Notes: generated by a model from the sequence alone, not told the origin. A stretch of 64,000 nt of DNA from Bacillota bacterium (GCA_024679955.1 JAILCQ010000021.1:1-64000); one strand, 5' to 3'. Positions 8,832-17,389 are shown, numbered from the stretch's first letter. Numbers and translations are program-made.

Positions 8832-10199
8832 ATGACGAACATCCCTTACAAAATCTATCTGGAAGAAAGCGAGATGCCTCGTCAATGGCAGAATATACGC
8901 GCTTTCATGAAGGAATTACCGGATCCGATGCTGAATCCCGCCACCATGAAGCCGTGTACAGCCCAAGACCTGGCCCCCGTGTTCTGTGAAAAGCTGATCG
9001 AACAGGAACTGAACGATACCGATCCCTATGTGGACATTCCCCAACCGATTTTGGACTTTTATCACATGTACCGGCCCTCGCCTTTGGTACGGGCCTACAA
9101 TCTGGAGCGGGAACTGGACACCCCGGCCCATATTTATTACAAATTTGAAGGCAACAACACCTCCGGCAGCCACAAGCTCAATTCGGCGGTAGCCCAGGTG
9201 TATTATGCCAAGGAACAGGGCATCACCGACCTGACCACGGAAACCGGCGCCGGCCAATGGGGTACGGCCATGGCTATGGCCTGCGGCTTTTTCAAAATGA
9301 ACCTCACCGTCTATATGGTCAAGGTTTCCTCGGAACAAAAGCCCTATCGCAAAGCCATTATGGAAACCTACGGCGCGAAAGTGATCGCCTCGCCTTCCGA
9401 CACTACGGAAGTAGGCCGGAAAATCCTCAGCCAGAATCCGGATACCGGCGGTTCTCTGGGCTGCGCCATTTCCGAAGCCCTGGAAAAAGCCCTGCAAAGC
9501 GATAAATGCCGCTATGTTTTGGGCAGCGTGCTGAATCATGTGATCCTGCACCAATCCATTATCGGCCAAGAAGCCAAAATCGCCATGGACAAATACGATA
9601 TTCAGCCGGATATGATCATCGGCTGCGCCGGCGGCGGCTCCAATCTGGCCGGTTTGATCGCCCCCTTTATGAGCCAACGGCTGCAGGGGAAAAACGACAT
9701 CCAGTTTATCGCCGTGGAACCGGCCTCCTGCCCGTCCCTGACCCGGGGCCGCTACGCCTACGATTTCGGCGACACCGGCCGCACCACGCCGCTGTTGAAG
9801 ATGTATACCCTGGGGTCCGGCTTTATGCCCTCCCCCAATCATGCCGGCGGCCTGCGCTATCACGGTATGAACCCCATCCTCTCCAAGCTGTATCATGACG
9901 GCTATCTGGAAGCCCGGGCTGTGGAGCAAAGCCAAGTGTTCGCCGCGGCACAGACCTTCATCCGCGCCGAAGGCACCCTGCCTGCGCCGGAATCCTGCCA
10001 TGCTTTGAAAGTGGCCATGGACGAAGCCATCCGATGCCGGGAGACCGGCGAAGCCAAGACCATCCTCTTCGGTCTGACCGGCACGGGCTATTTCGATATG
10101 GCCGCCTATCAATCGTTCAACGAAGGCAAAATGACCGACTACATCCCCAGCGACGCCGATTTGGAACCGGGATTCGCTTCCCTGCCGCAAATAGGATAG
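8832..10199 (+). CDS. trpB: Tryptophan synthase beta subunit, TrpB2 type
   Basis: PLP enzyme that joins indole and serine to make tryptophan. At 455 residues, with a long N-terminal extension (MTNIPYKIYLEESEMPRQW), it belongs to the TrpB2 branch rather than the ~400-residue TrpB1 that partners TrpA. The PLP lysine is K115 in SGSHKLNSAVAQ; the phosphate-binding loop is CAGGGSNLAG; ETGAGQWG is the substrate loop. AAAGGAGAA precedes the ATG. No trpA or other trp gene is nearby, so it may salvage external indole or work with a distant TrpA. Expression is controlled by the Trp T-box; a hairpin terminator follows it. Confidence 0.95.
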   Translation: MTNIPYKIYLEESEMPRQWQNIRAFMKELPDPMLNPATMKPCTAQDLAPVFCEKLIEQELNDTDPYVDIPQPILDFYHMYRPSPLVRAYNLERELDTPAHIYYKFEGNNTSGSHKLNSAVAQVYYAKEQGITDLTTETGAGQWGTAMAMACGFFKMNLTVYMVKVSSEQKPYRKAIMETYGAKVIASPSDTTEVGRKILSQNPDTGGSLGCAISEALEKALQSDKCRYVLGSVLNHVILHQSIIGQEAKIAMDKYDIQPDMIIGCAGGGSNLAGLIAPFMSQRLQGKNDIQFIAVEPASCPSLTRGRYAYDFGDTGRTTPLLKMYTLGSGFMPSPNHAGGLRYHGMNPILSKLYHDGYLEARAVEQSQVFAAAQTFIRAEGTLPAPESCHALKVAMDEAIRCRETGEAKTILFGLTGTGYFDMAAYQSFNEGKMTDYIPSDADLEPGFASLPQIG

Positions 10200-10281
10200 G
10201 CAAATTTACGCCATAGGAACGTTATAGAAGCGTTATTTCAAACATTGTATTATAAAGAAGGGGAACCATCTCCTTGCCGAA

Positions 10282-10351
10282 AGCCCCGGCTGACAGACGC
10301 CCGCAGTCCGAAAAGATTGCGATTACGGAATGCTGTCAGACGGGGCTTTTT
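10282..10351 (+). terminator. Terminator after trpB
   Basis: AGCCCCGGCTGACAG pairs with CTGTCAGACGGGGCT (15 bp, one mismatch) around a 36-nt loop that can fold again (GTCCG/CGGA), followed by TTTTT. It ends 36 bp before the next gene, so it could also act as an attenuator if transcription starts upstream of it. Confidence 0.75.
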
Positions 10352-10387
10352 GAAAACAATGAAAAAAGAAGCGATAGGAGGAGGCAA

Positions 10388-11314
10388 ATGAAAAGACTGG
10401 TTGCGAGCATACTATGTATCCTGTTTTTGCTGAGCCTTGCCGCCTGCGGCGAGAGATCCGTTCTGCCGGAAGAGACGGGCGCCTCCCAGGCGGAGCAATT
10501 TGTTTTCACCCGCGATAATTTTCCGCGGCTAAACGGCTCCACCGCCATGGTACCGCTGGGACAAGCCATCGCCAGCGTTCTGCTGGGCGAGACCCGGGAA
10601 GAGGTCGCCGATCTGATCCAATTTTCCCGCACCACCCAGTCCTACCGCGAACTGATGAACGGCCAGGCGGATCTGCTCATTTCCGGCGCGCCGCCCGAGG
10701 GCATCTACGAGGAAAAAGAGGCGCTGGGCTTTGAATGGGAAATCTCTACCTTTGCCGTGGACGGGCTGGTGTTCATCGTCAATGCGGACAACCCTGTGGA
10801 TAGCCTTACCACCCGGCAGATACAGGATATTTACAGCGGTAAGATCACCAACTGGAGCCAGGTGGGCGGCAACGATGTGGAAATCGTCCCCTTCCAGCGC
10901 AATGAAGAAGCCGGCAGCCAGACGGCCATGAAAAAGCTGGTCATGGGCGATATCCCTTTAATGGAAGCGCCCAAGGAATATGTCAGCGGCGCCATGGGCG
11001 ATCTTGTGGAGGTCGTCGCCTCCTACAATGACTCCGCCGCCGCCATCGGCTACACGGTCTATTACTACGCCCACGACATGAAAATGGCGGAGGGCCTGAA
11101 ACTGCTGGCCGTGGACGGCGTACAGCCCAGCGCGGAGACGATCCGTAGCCGCGACTATCCGTTCATCAACGATTCCTATGTCGTCATAGCGGCAGGCCTT
11201 GCCGAAGACGCCCCCGCCAAGATACTTTATAACTGGCTCATAAGCGAGGAGGGGCAGAAGCTCATCGCCCACGAGGGCTATGTAAGCATCCTGGAAGTAG
11301 GCGACACGCCATGA
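10388..11314 (+). CDS. PstS-like periplasmic-binding lipoprotein
   Basis: 308-residue secreted lipoprotein: a basic, hydrophobic signal with lipobox LAAC (C20), then a type II binding-protein fold. The phosphate-binding-like motif LNGSTAMVPLGQAIA and the DIYSGKITNWSQVGG motif are typical of PstS. The start is the ATG after GGAGGAGG; upstream in-frame codons lie in the terminator. No pstCAB or phoU genes are near, so it is unlikely to be the working phosphate transporter subunit; such orphan PstS-like proteins are often surface sensors or solute traps. Its last four bases overlap the next lipoprotein gene (ATGA), suggesting the two act together. Confidence 0.85.
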   Translation: MKRLVASILCILFLLSLAACGERSVLPEETGASQAEQFVFTRDNFPRLNGSTAMVPLGQAIASVLLGETREEVADLIQFSRTTQSYRELMNGQADLLISGAPPEGIYEEKEALGFEWEISTFAVDGLVFIVNADNPVDSLTTRQIQDIYSGKITNWSQVGGNDVEIVPFQRNEEAGSQTAMKKLVMGDIPLMEAPKEYVSGAMGDLVEVVASYNDSAAAIGYTVYYYAHDMKMAEGLKLLAVDGVQPSAETIRSRDYPFINDSYVVIAAGLAEDAPAKILYNWLISEEGQKLIAHEGYVSILEVGDTP

Positions 11315-12390
11315 AAAAACGGATTGCCGTCTTGTTGCTGCTGCTGATCCTGGCCGGCTGCGGCAGGCAGCAGGAGGCGCTATCTCCCGTATACAGCGAT
11401 TGGTCAAAGCTCACACCCTATGAACCTGCCCAAACCATCTATACTTATCACCCGGGATACAGCGAAAACGGCGCCTTGGCGGCCCGGGACGACTATGGCG
11501 CGCTGCTGCCCTACATCGGTAAATATTCCGCGATGGATCGGTATGTGATTGAGGCATTGCCTTTTTACGGTCTTGTGACGGACAAAGGGGAGTTGGTGAC
11601 AGATCCCGTGTACAGCCGTATCGATTTCTATGACGATTTTCTTGTACTCTACCGCGGCGACCCTTCGGGCGACAGCGGCGGAGACGCTTACGCAGGCGGA
11701 ACGTTTTCCCGAACGCTTGCCGCCCCGGACGGTCGTTGGGCTCATGCGTTGACCGGCAGCTATTATATAGGCAACGGTCACGGCCTGCTGCTGACCGCCG
11801 CCAGCGACGGCTCCCTCGACCTTTGGAACAGAGATGGCGAAATCGTAACCCACTTTGACGGCGCTCCGTTCACCTCCCGCTTCGGCAAGGGTTTCCTTTG
11901 GGGCGAGGAGGGCGGCCCCTTTATCGATTGGCCAGACGACAAGGTGGGCTATGTCACGGCCTACTATGTGGACGGCGAAGAACAAGAGCAAGCCATCCGT
12001 CTTTATCTTGACTTTACGAACGGTACGGTTGCCGATACCCCGCCTGCGGGTTACCCCAGCCAGATGTACTATACGACCGATGCGGACCATACGCCTGAGC
12101 CGCCGGTGATCCAAGGATGCAATTATCTCCAGCCCATTTCCGATAAGATAACGGGAGAGACGTATTTCTACGGCCTTTACCGAGACAACGAAAACGACTA
12201 CGGACGCTATGCTCTGTTCGACAGCCAAGGCAAACTGCTGCTGGAAAACGTGGAGCCGACGCGCTACGAAACGTCGATTATTGTGCGTGCGGGATTGTAT
12301 TCCTCCGTTGAAAACGGCTGCTTCTGCTTTCGAGAGATTGACGGCAACGCGCCGGTATTTTGCTATACCCTGCGGACGAATTCCGATTGA
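11311..12390 (+). CDS. Lipoprotein with WG-repeat-like segments
   Basis: 359 residues with a signal peptide and lipobox LAGC (C17). The rest is acidic, rich in tyrosine, aspartate and glycine, and contains segments of the form YGLVTDKGELVTDPVYSRID and RYALFDSQGKLLLEN, which resemble WG (KWG) beta-repeats. No catalytic motif is recognised. Function unknown; translation is coupled to the PstS-like gene by a 4-bp overlap, so a joint role at the cell surface is likely. A terminator follows at once. Confidence 0.7.
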   Translation: MKKRIAVLLLLLILAGCGRQQEALSPVYSDWSKLTPYEPAQTIYTYHPGYSENGALAARDDYGALLPYIGKYSAMDRYVIEALPFYGLVTDKGELVTDPVYSRIDFYDDFLVLYRGDPSGDSGGDAYAGGTFSRTLAAPDGRWAHALTGSYYIGNGHGLLLTAASDGSLDLWNRDGEIVTHFDGAPFTSRFGKGFLWGEEGGPFIDWPDDKVGYVTAYYVDGEEQEQAIRLYLDFTNGTVADTPPAGYPSQMYYTTDADHTPEPPVIQGCNYLQPISDKITGETYFYGLYRDNENDYGRYALFDSQGKLLLENVEPTRYETSIIVRAGLYSSVENGCFCFREIDGNAPVFCYTLRTNSD

Positions 12391-12407
12391 TTTATGCTTA
12401 GGCTTTT

Positions 12408-12440
12408 GGCAACCATGGGGCTATCCCACGGTTGCCTTTT
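12408..12440 (+). terminator. Terminator of the lipoprotein pair
   Basis: GGCAACCATGGG and CCCACGGTTGCC form a 12-bp stem with one mismatch and a 5-nt loop, followed by TTTT. Confidence 0.8.
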
Positions 12441-12444
12441 AAAA

Positions 12445-12484
12445 ACAAAGAGGGCGCGGTATGATTTCTGTCACGCCGCGCCCT
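12445..12484 (-). terminator. Terminator of the gatB end
   Basis: AGGGCGCGG and CCGCGCCCT pair around a 16-nt loop. On the minus strand the stem is followed by CTTTGTTTTT. It converges with the plus-strand terminator next to it. Confidence 0.75.
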
Positions 12485-12560
12485 TTGGCAAACGCGTTTT
12501 CATGGTTTTACCGTTTAAGGCCGCCGCAAGGCATTTTGCTACCGTTGGCCACCGGTTTTT

Positions 12561-13994
12561 TTATTGCGGACGCAGCAGTTCTTCCAGAATGCGCCGGATC
12601 TCTCCCGGGTCGCCGGCGCCTTTCAATTGCCGCATGGCCTGGCCGAACAGGAAATCCAGGGCTTTGGTTTTGCCCCCCTGATAATCCGCCACCGACTTGG
12701 GATTCTCCGCCACGATAGAGGCCAGCAGTTTTTCCAAAGCGCCCTGATCCACCGCGGCGTCCAAATTATGCTCCTTGACATAGGCTTCCGGGTCCACATC
12801 GTCGCTGAAAATCGCGGCAAAAAGCTTTTTGCCGTTGACCCGGGTCAAGGTACGGTCCTCCACCGCCCGAATCAAATAGGCCAATTTATGCGGATCCAAT
12901 TCCAAATCGTCGATGGGCACCGCATGCTTTTTGGCCAGGGCCAAACCTTCGCCCACCAGCCAGTTGGCCGCTTCCTTGGGATTGCCGCACAGATCCGCGC
13001 TTTGCTCGAAGATCCGGGCCAGGGAGGGGCTTTGGCTCAGCAGGGCCGCGTCCTTGTCGCGGATGCCCCATTCCTGCACATAGCGTTCCTGCTTGCGATC
13101 GGGCATTTCCGGCAAAGCGGCCCGCACCTGCTCTATCCATTGGGAGGAAATCTCGATGGGGGCCAAGTCCGCGTCGGGGAAATAGAAATAATCCCCGGCG
13201 TTTTCCTTTTCCCGCATGGCGAAGCTGGCATTTTTGGCGTCGTCCCAACGGCGGGTCTCCTGGATCAGCGGCTCTCCCCACTCGATGGCGTCGATATGCC
13301 GCTCCGTTTCATAGGCGATGGCCCTTTCGATGGCGGAAAGGGAATTCATGTTCTTGATTTCCGTGCGCACGCCGAAATTGGGATCGCCCTTTTCCCGCAC
13401 GGACAAATTGACGTCGCAGCGGATGGAGCCTTCCTCAAAGCGGGCCCTGGCCACGCCGGCAAAACGCAGCAGGGAACGAAGTTTTTCCAAATAGGCGATG
13501 ACTTCCTCGGCGCTGCGAAAATCCGGTTTGCTGACGATTTCCACCAAAGGCACGCTGCAGCGGTTGTAATCCACCAAAGAGACGCCCAGGGTGTCGTCAT
13601 GGGTCAGTTTGCCCGCGTCTTCTTCCATATGGATCTGTTTGATGCCGATGCGTTTCACCCCTTGGGAAGTACGCACCTCCACATAGCCGTCGCGGCAAAT
13701 CGGCGCGTACAACTGGGTGATTTGATAGGAATTGGATAAATCCGGATAATAATAATTCTTTTTGTCAAAGGTGGTCACCGGACTGATTTTACAATTGGTG
13801 ACCAAACCGGCGGCGATGGCCAATTCCACCACTTTTTTATTGGTGACCGGCAGCAGTCCCGGCATACCGGCGCAAGCCGGACAAACATTTTGATTCGCTT
13901 CCGCCCCGTAGCCTACCGGACAAGCGCAAAAAATCTTGGAATTGGTGGCCAATTCGGCATGTACTTCCAACCCCATTACCACTTCATAAGCCAT
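12561..13994 (-). CDS. gatB: Asp/Glu-tRNA(Asn/Gln) amidotransferase subunit B
   Basis: GatB activates the mischarged Glu or Asp on tRNA with ATP and transfers ammonia to it. At 477 residues it is the family length. Seen: VMGLEVHAELAT at the start, the zinc cysteines KIFCACP and NVCPACAGMPG, the metal/ATP region IHMEEDAGK, the DVNLSVREKG and EIKNMNS motifs, and the C-terminal YqeY-like tail (LFGQAMRQLKGAGDP). These core motifs look intact, unlike those of its GatA partner. Start at 13994 with AAGGAGGG upstream; a long upstream extension of the frame runs into gatA and is not real. Last gene of the carbamoyltransferase-gatC-gatA-gatB cluster. Confidence 0.94.
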   Translation of the reverse strand: MAYEVVMGLEVHAELATNSKIFCACPVGYGAEANQNVCPACAGMPGLLPVTNKKVVELAIAAGLVTNCKISPVTTFDKKNYYYPDLSNSYQITQLYAPICRDGYVEVRTSQGVKRIGIKQIHMEEDAGKLTHDDTLGVSLVDYNRCSVPLVEIVSKPDFRSAEEVIAYLEKLRSLLRFAGVARARFEEGSIRCDVNLSVREKGDPNFGVRTEIKNMNSLSAIERAIAYETERHIDAIEWGEPLIQETRRWDDAKNASFAMREKENAGDYFYFPDADLAPIEISSQWIEQVRAALPEMPDRKQERYVQEWGIRDKDAALLSQSPSLARIFEQSADLCGNPKEAANWLVGEGLALAKKHAVPIDDLELDPHKLAYLIRAVEDRTLTRVNGKKLFAAIFSDDVDPEAYVKEHNLDAAVDQGALEKLLASIVAENPKSVADYQGGKTKALDFLFGQAMRQLKGAGDPGEIRRILEELLRPQ

Positions 13995-14013
13995 TCTCCA
14001 TTCCCTCCTTTGC

Positions 14014-15384
14014 TTATTTGCCCAAAGCGGCTGCGGCGGCAAACACAGCGCCGTCCTGCCCCTGCGCCCCAAACAGCTGGCAGGGCAAAGGCAGCCCCGC
14101 CTGATCCCGGCCAACGCTGAAAGCGACTGCCGGCAATCCCAGCAGGCTGGGAATGGCCGCGTAGAAGCGGTCGCGGAAGGAAAGCCTGCCGCCCCGGTCT
14201 TCCCCGGCCGCATAAGGCGGCCCAGCGGCCAAGGGGGTCAGCACCAGCGGATATTCCCGGAACAAATCGTTCATTTCCTGCCACAGCAAATGCCGGACCT
14301 GCAAAGCCTTATAGTAATAGGTTTGATACTGCTCTTTGGCCAGCACATATACGCCCAACACCGCGTCCCGCTTCACTTCCATGCCCAGGCCCTGGCTGCG
14401 GCTGTTGCAATACAGTTCTTCCATGTTTTTATATTCCGGCGCCCGGTAGCCGTATTTCACCCCGTCGAAACGGGAAACGTTATTGCAGCCCTCCGCCGCG
14501 GCGATGGCCGTCAGCGCCAAATGGGCGTAAGCGGCGTAACGGGTTTTGACTTCCACCGGTTCGATACCGGCCCGGCGCAGCAGGGAGACGCCTTGCTCCA
14601 AACAACGGCGGTCATAGTCATTGGTTTGATAGTCCACCAGCACCGCCGCTTTTTTACCGGCGATTTCCTGGGACAAATCATAGGTATACGCTTCCTGGGG
14701 CAAGCTGGCGCCGTCTTTGGGGTCATGCCCGGCCGCCAGATGCAGCAGTTCCGCCGCCTCGGCCACGACCGGCGCAATGGCGGCGATCTGCTCGCAGGAA
14801 GACACATTGGCGATCACGCCGAAGCGGGATACCGTGCCATAAGAGGGTTTACAGCAAACCACCCCGGCCTGGGCCGCCTGCCGGCGCACTTCGCCCAGGC
14901 TGTCCACGGCCAAAGCCAGGGGCACGATGCCGGCGGCCACCGCGGCGGCCGCGCCGCCGGAGCGCCGTCCCGCGTCCAGCGGATGGGTCACCGGCCCGAA
15001 ATAGGAGCTTTCCTCCCCGCCCATTTTCAATTCGCCCATATTGGCTTTGCCCAGCAGCACCAAACCGGCCTCGTCCAGACGGCGTATGACTTCCGCGCCA
15101 AAGGGCGGCGCGAAATTGGCCAGCATGCGGCTGCCGCCGCTGCTGATTTGATGTTCCACCATGATGCCGTCTTCCGCCACATAGGGCAAACCGGTCAAAG
15201 GGCCGGTCAGGCCGGCGTCGATACGCCGCTGCGCTTCCCGGCTTTGGGCTTCCGCCCGCTGCCTGTCCACCAAAGTCAAACAGTTCAATGTATCCGCCCC
15301 GGCGGCGGCCAAAGCTTTTTCCGTCCAGGCCATGGCGGCGTTTTCGCCGGCTTTCCAATCGTCGCAAAATCCCTTAGCTGCCAT
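14014..15384 (-). CDS. gatA: GatA-like amidase-family subunit lacking the catalytic triad
   Basis: 456 residues with the amidase-signature fold throughout: GLPY...EDGI, a KANMGELKMGGEESSYFGP-type stretch, SGGAAAAVAAG, KPSYGTVSRFGV and the C-terminal NSRSQGLGMEVKR. Normal GatA hydrolyses glutamine with a Lys-Ser-Ser triad. Here the Lys of the IKDN motif is E71 (VAEDG), the cis-Ser of GGSSGGS is R141 (GRRSGGA, with about four residues missing just before) and the nucleophile Ser of DTGGSIRQP is E165 (DSLGEVRRQ). Both strands of the sequence were checked at these places and the frame is unbroken. It is therefore unlikely to be a glutaminase. It sits between gatC (16 bp) and gatB (19 bp). Either the complex uses free ammonia or another nitrogen donor, or the protein has another role. 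Confidence 0.88.
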   Translation of the reverse strand: MAAKGFCDDWKAGENAAMAWTEKALAAAGADTLNCLTLVDRQRAEAQSREAQRRIDAGLTGPLTGLPYVAEDGIMVEHQISSGGSRMLANFAPPFGAEVIRRLDEAGLVLLGKANMGELKMGGEESSYFGPVTHPLDAGRRSGGAAAAVAAGIVPLALAVDSLGEVRRQAAQAGVVCCKPSYGTVSRFGVIANVSSCEQIAAIAPVVAEAAELLHLAAGHDPKDGASLPQEAYTYDLSQEIAGKKAAVLVDYQTNDYDRRCLEQGVSLLRRAGIEPVEVKTRYAAYAHLALTAIAAAEGCNNVSRFDGVKYGYRAPEYKNMEELYCNSRSQGLGMEVKRDAVLGVYVLAKEQYQTYYYKALQVRHLLWQEMNDLFREYPLVLTPLAAGPPYAAGEDRGGRLSFRDRFYAAIPSLLGLPAVAFSVGRDQAGLPLPCQLFGAQGQDGAVFAAAAALGK

Positions 15385-15400
15385 ATTTTTCCTCCCCTTT

Positions 15401-15682
15401 CTAATCCGCCACCCGGGGCGTCACATAAGCGCCGTCCATTTCTTCCGGGGCGCAGGCCAGTATTTCCTCACGGCTGACGGTTTGCTCCGCCACATCTTCC
15501 CGCAGAACCTGGCGCAGGGAGGTCAAATAAATCATCGGCGGCGTGTCGCCGCAATCCAGTTCGGCCAAAGGGGCCAATTGCGACAACTGCCACCGGATCA
15601 GATCGCGCAATTCCTCTTTTTCTTCCCCTTCCAATACAAATTTATTGAACCGGCAATATACGTCAAATTTTTCCGTGTCCAT
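15401..15682 (-). CDS. gatC: GatC-like subunit of the amidotransferase
   Basis: 93-residue small subunit that wraps around the GatA-GatB interface. Recognised from the C-terminal half (LRQVLREDVAEQTVSREEIL and APEEMDGAYVTPRV), which matches the GatC signature. The N-terminal half (FDVYCRFNKFVLEGEEKEEL) is more divergent than usual. Start with AAGGACGGAG upstream. Followed closely by gatA. Confidence 0.85.
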   Translation of the reverse strand: MDTEKFDVYCRFNKFVLEGEEKEELRDLIRWQLSQLAPLAELDCGDTPPMIYLTSLRQVLREDVAEQTVSREEILACAPEEMDGAYVTPRVAD

Positions 15683-15707
15683 TTTCTCCGTCCTTTCCGG
15701 CCCCGGC

Positions 15708-16895
15708 CTATTTCATTTGCCGCGGCATTTGTCCGGCGGCCAAAGCCAGCAAAGCGGCGCTGGGGTCTTGAATTTTCGCCAGGAAGATCATGGCTGCGAT
15801 AATATAGGGCTTGTAACTGGCTTGTTTATACAAAGAAATGCGGTTGCGGTCGAATACTTCCCGGCTGACCTCGCCGCTTTCACAGGAGACGCCGCTGATA
15901 TCCGCCGGCAGGCAGTGCAGGTACAGGCCTTTGCCCTCCTTGGTCAAGCGCATTTTTTCCTCCGTACATTGCCAATCCTTATGCCGGCTGTTCTGGGCCA
16001 GCATCTCCTGTTCCAAGCGGTCGATGCCGGCCTGATCCCCCTGATCGAACAACTGGGTGCGCCGTTCCATGGCGGCAAAGGGCGCCCAGCTCTTGGGATA
16101 CACCACGTCCGCGCCGTCGAAGGCCTCTTCCATGGAATCGGCCCGGCGGAAGCTGCCGCCGTTTTCCGCCGCCTGGCGGGCGGCCAAAGCTTCGATTTCC
16201 GGCATGATCTCATAGCCTTGCGGGTGGGCCAAAACGATATCGGCCCCGAAGCGGCTCAGCAGTCCGATAATGCCCTGGGGCACGGACAGGGGTTTGCCGT
16301 AGGAGGGGGAATAGGCCCAGGTCATGGCGATTTTTTTGCCCCGCAGCTGTTCTATACCGCCCAGCTCATGGATCAAATGCAGCGTGTCGGCCATGGTCTG
16401 AGTGGGATGGTCGATATCGCATTGCAGATTGACCAGGGTGGGCTTTTGCGCCAAAATACCGTCGGCATGTCCCTGGCGCACGGCTTCCGCCACCTGGCGC
16501 ATATAGGCGTTGCCCCGGCCGATGAACATATCGTCGCGGATGCCGATGACGTCGGCCATAAAGGAAACCATATTGGCGGTCTCCCGTACCGTTTCCCCAT
16601 GGGCCAATTGGGATTTTCCTTCATCCAGATCCTGGACGGCCAGGCCCAGCAAATTGCAGGCGGAAGCGAAAGAAAAGCGGGTGCGGGTAGAATTGTCCCG
16701 AAACAGGGAAACCCCCAGGCCGCTGTCAAAGATCCGCGGCGAAATATTATGCTCCCGCAGGGCCCGCAAAGCGTCGGCCACCGCAAAAACGCCTTGCAGC
16801 TCGTCCATGGTTTTTTCCCAGGTGAGGAAAAAATCCCCTTCGTACATTTTTCGTAATTTCAAGCCTTTGATCGTATCCATACATTTGCTTAACAT
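15708..16895 (-). CDS. ygeW: Knotted carbamoyltransferase, YgeW family
   Basis: 395-residue aspartate/ornithine carbamoyltransferase-fold enzyme. Seen: the carbamoyl-phosphate loop SLFRDNSTRTRFSFASA (STRTR), HGETVRET, CDIDHPTQTMADTLH and LYLHCLPADI. The long insert after HCLP and the LTWEKTMDEL start match the YgeW group rather than ATCase or OTCase; its physiological acceptor is not settled. The ATG at 16895 has GGAGG 8 bp upstream; a longer frame adds 15 residues without a ribosome site. It is the first gene of the cluster with gatCAB (25 bp to gatC), suggesting linked nitrogen metabolism. Confidence 0.88.
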   Translation of the reverse strand: MLSKCMDTIKGLKLRKMYEGDFFLTWEKTMDELQGVFAVADALRALREHNISPRIFDSGLGVSLFRDNSTRTRFSFASACNLLGLAVQDLDEGKSQLAHGETVRETANMVSFMADVIGIRDDMFIGRGNAYMRQVAEAVRQGHADGILAQKPTLVNLQCDIDHPTQTMADTLHLIHELGGIEQLRGKKIAMTWAYSPSYGKPLSVPQGIIGLLSRFGADIVLAHPQGYEIMPEIEALAARQAAENGGSFRRADSMEEAFDGADVVYPKSWAPFAAMERRTQLFDQGDQAGIDRLEQEMLAQNSRHKDWQCTEEKMRLTKEGKGLYLHCLPADISGVSCESGEVSREVFDRNRISLYKQASYKPYIIAAMIFLAKIQDPSAALLALAAGQMPRQMK

Positions 16896-17047
16896 CGCCG
16901 CAACCTCCGATTTTTCAATCCAGAGAATAAACGCCGGCAAAAGCTTCAGCCGGGAATCTTCCCTATTATAACAGCATACATTGTCAGTATATCATATTTT
17001 GGGCGTAAATACAGCAAAAGTTTGCCGTAAGCCCGGCGGCCTGCCGG

Positions 17048-17078
17048 AAAAACGCCCGGCCGCCATGGCAGCCGGGCG
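17048..17078 (-). terminator. Terminator of bofA
   Basis: CGCCCGGC and GCCGGGCG pair around a 10-nt loop; on the minus strand GTTTTTCC follows. Confidence 0.75.
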
Positions 17079-17128
17079 TCTGGTTTTTCTTCTCTTCCGT
17101 GCAAACGCAGGTATACTATCCCCGCCTT

Positions 17129-17389
17129 TCAAACGGCGGAAATGACGGCCAAAGCCACCACGCCCGGCGCGCCCATGATCCCGCTGACCGCCATGGTCAG
17201 GGCGTTCACCGGCAGCAGCAGATCGGTCCAACCGGAACAAACGTTGATCAAAAAAAGCAACAGCAGCCCCACCGCGGCATTGGTCAAAAAGCGCCCCGCC
17301 AGACGGAAAAACTTTTGCGGCGCGACGCATACGCCGAATACCAAGGCCAAACCGGCCAAAAGGATCAACAGGCTTTGCCACGCATACAT
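17129..17389 (-). CDS. bofA: BofA-family pro-sigma-K processing inhibitor
   Basis: 86-residue membrane protein with two or three hydrophobic segments. It matches the BofA family by length and by the C-terminal VNALTMAVSGIMGAPGVVALA segment after a long hydrophobic helix (AAVGLLLLFLINV). In Bacillus, BofA sits in the outer forespore membrane and holds the SpoIVFB protease inactive until the SigK checkpoint is passed. The chosen ATG (MYAWQSLL) follows GGGGGGTGATGG; a longer frame starting upstream lacks a site. Its presence suggests descent from endospore formers, although the family also occurs in some non-sporulating clostridia. Confidence 0.8.
   Translation of the reverse strand: MYAWQSLLILLAGLALVFGVCVAPQKFFRLAGRFLTNAAVGLLLLFLINVCSGWTDLLLPVNALTMAVSGIMGAPGVVALAVISAV

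Noticed and set aside
14014-15384. gatA as a decaying pseudogene
   Set aside because: The frame is uninterrupted, gene spacing and ribosome sites are kept, and non-catalytic GatA motifs are conserved; a functional pseudo-enzyme is the better reading, although decay at an early stage cannot be excluded.
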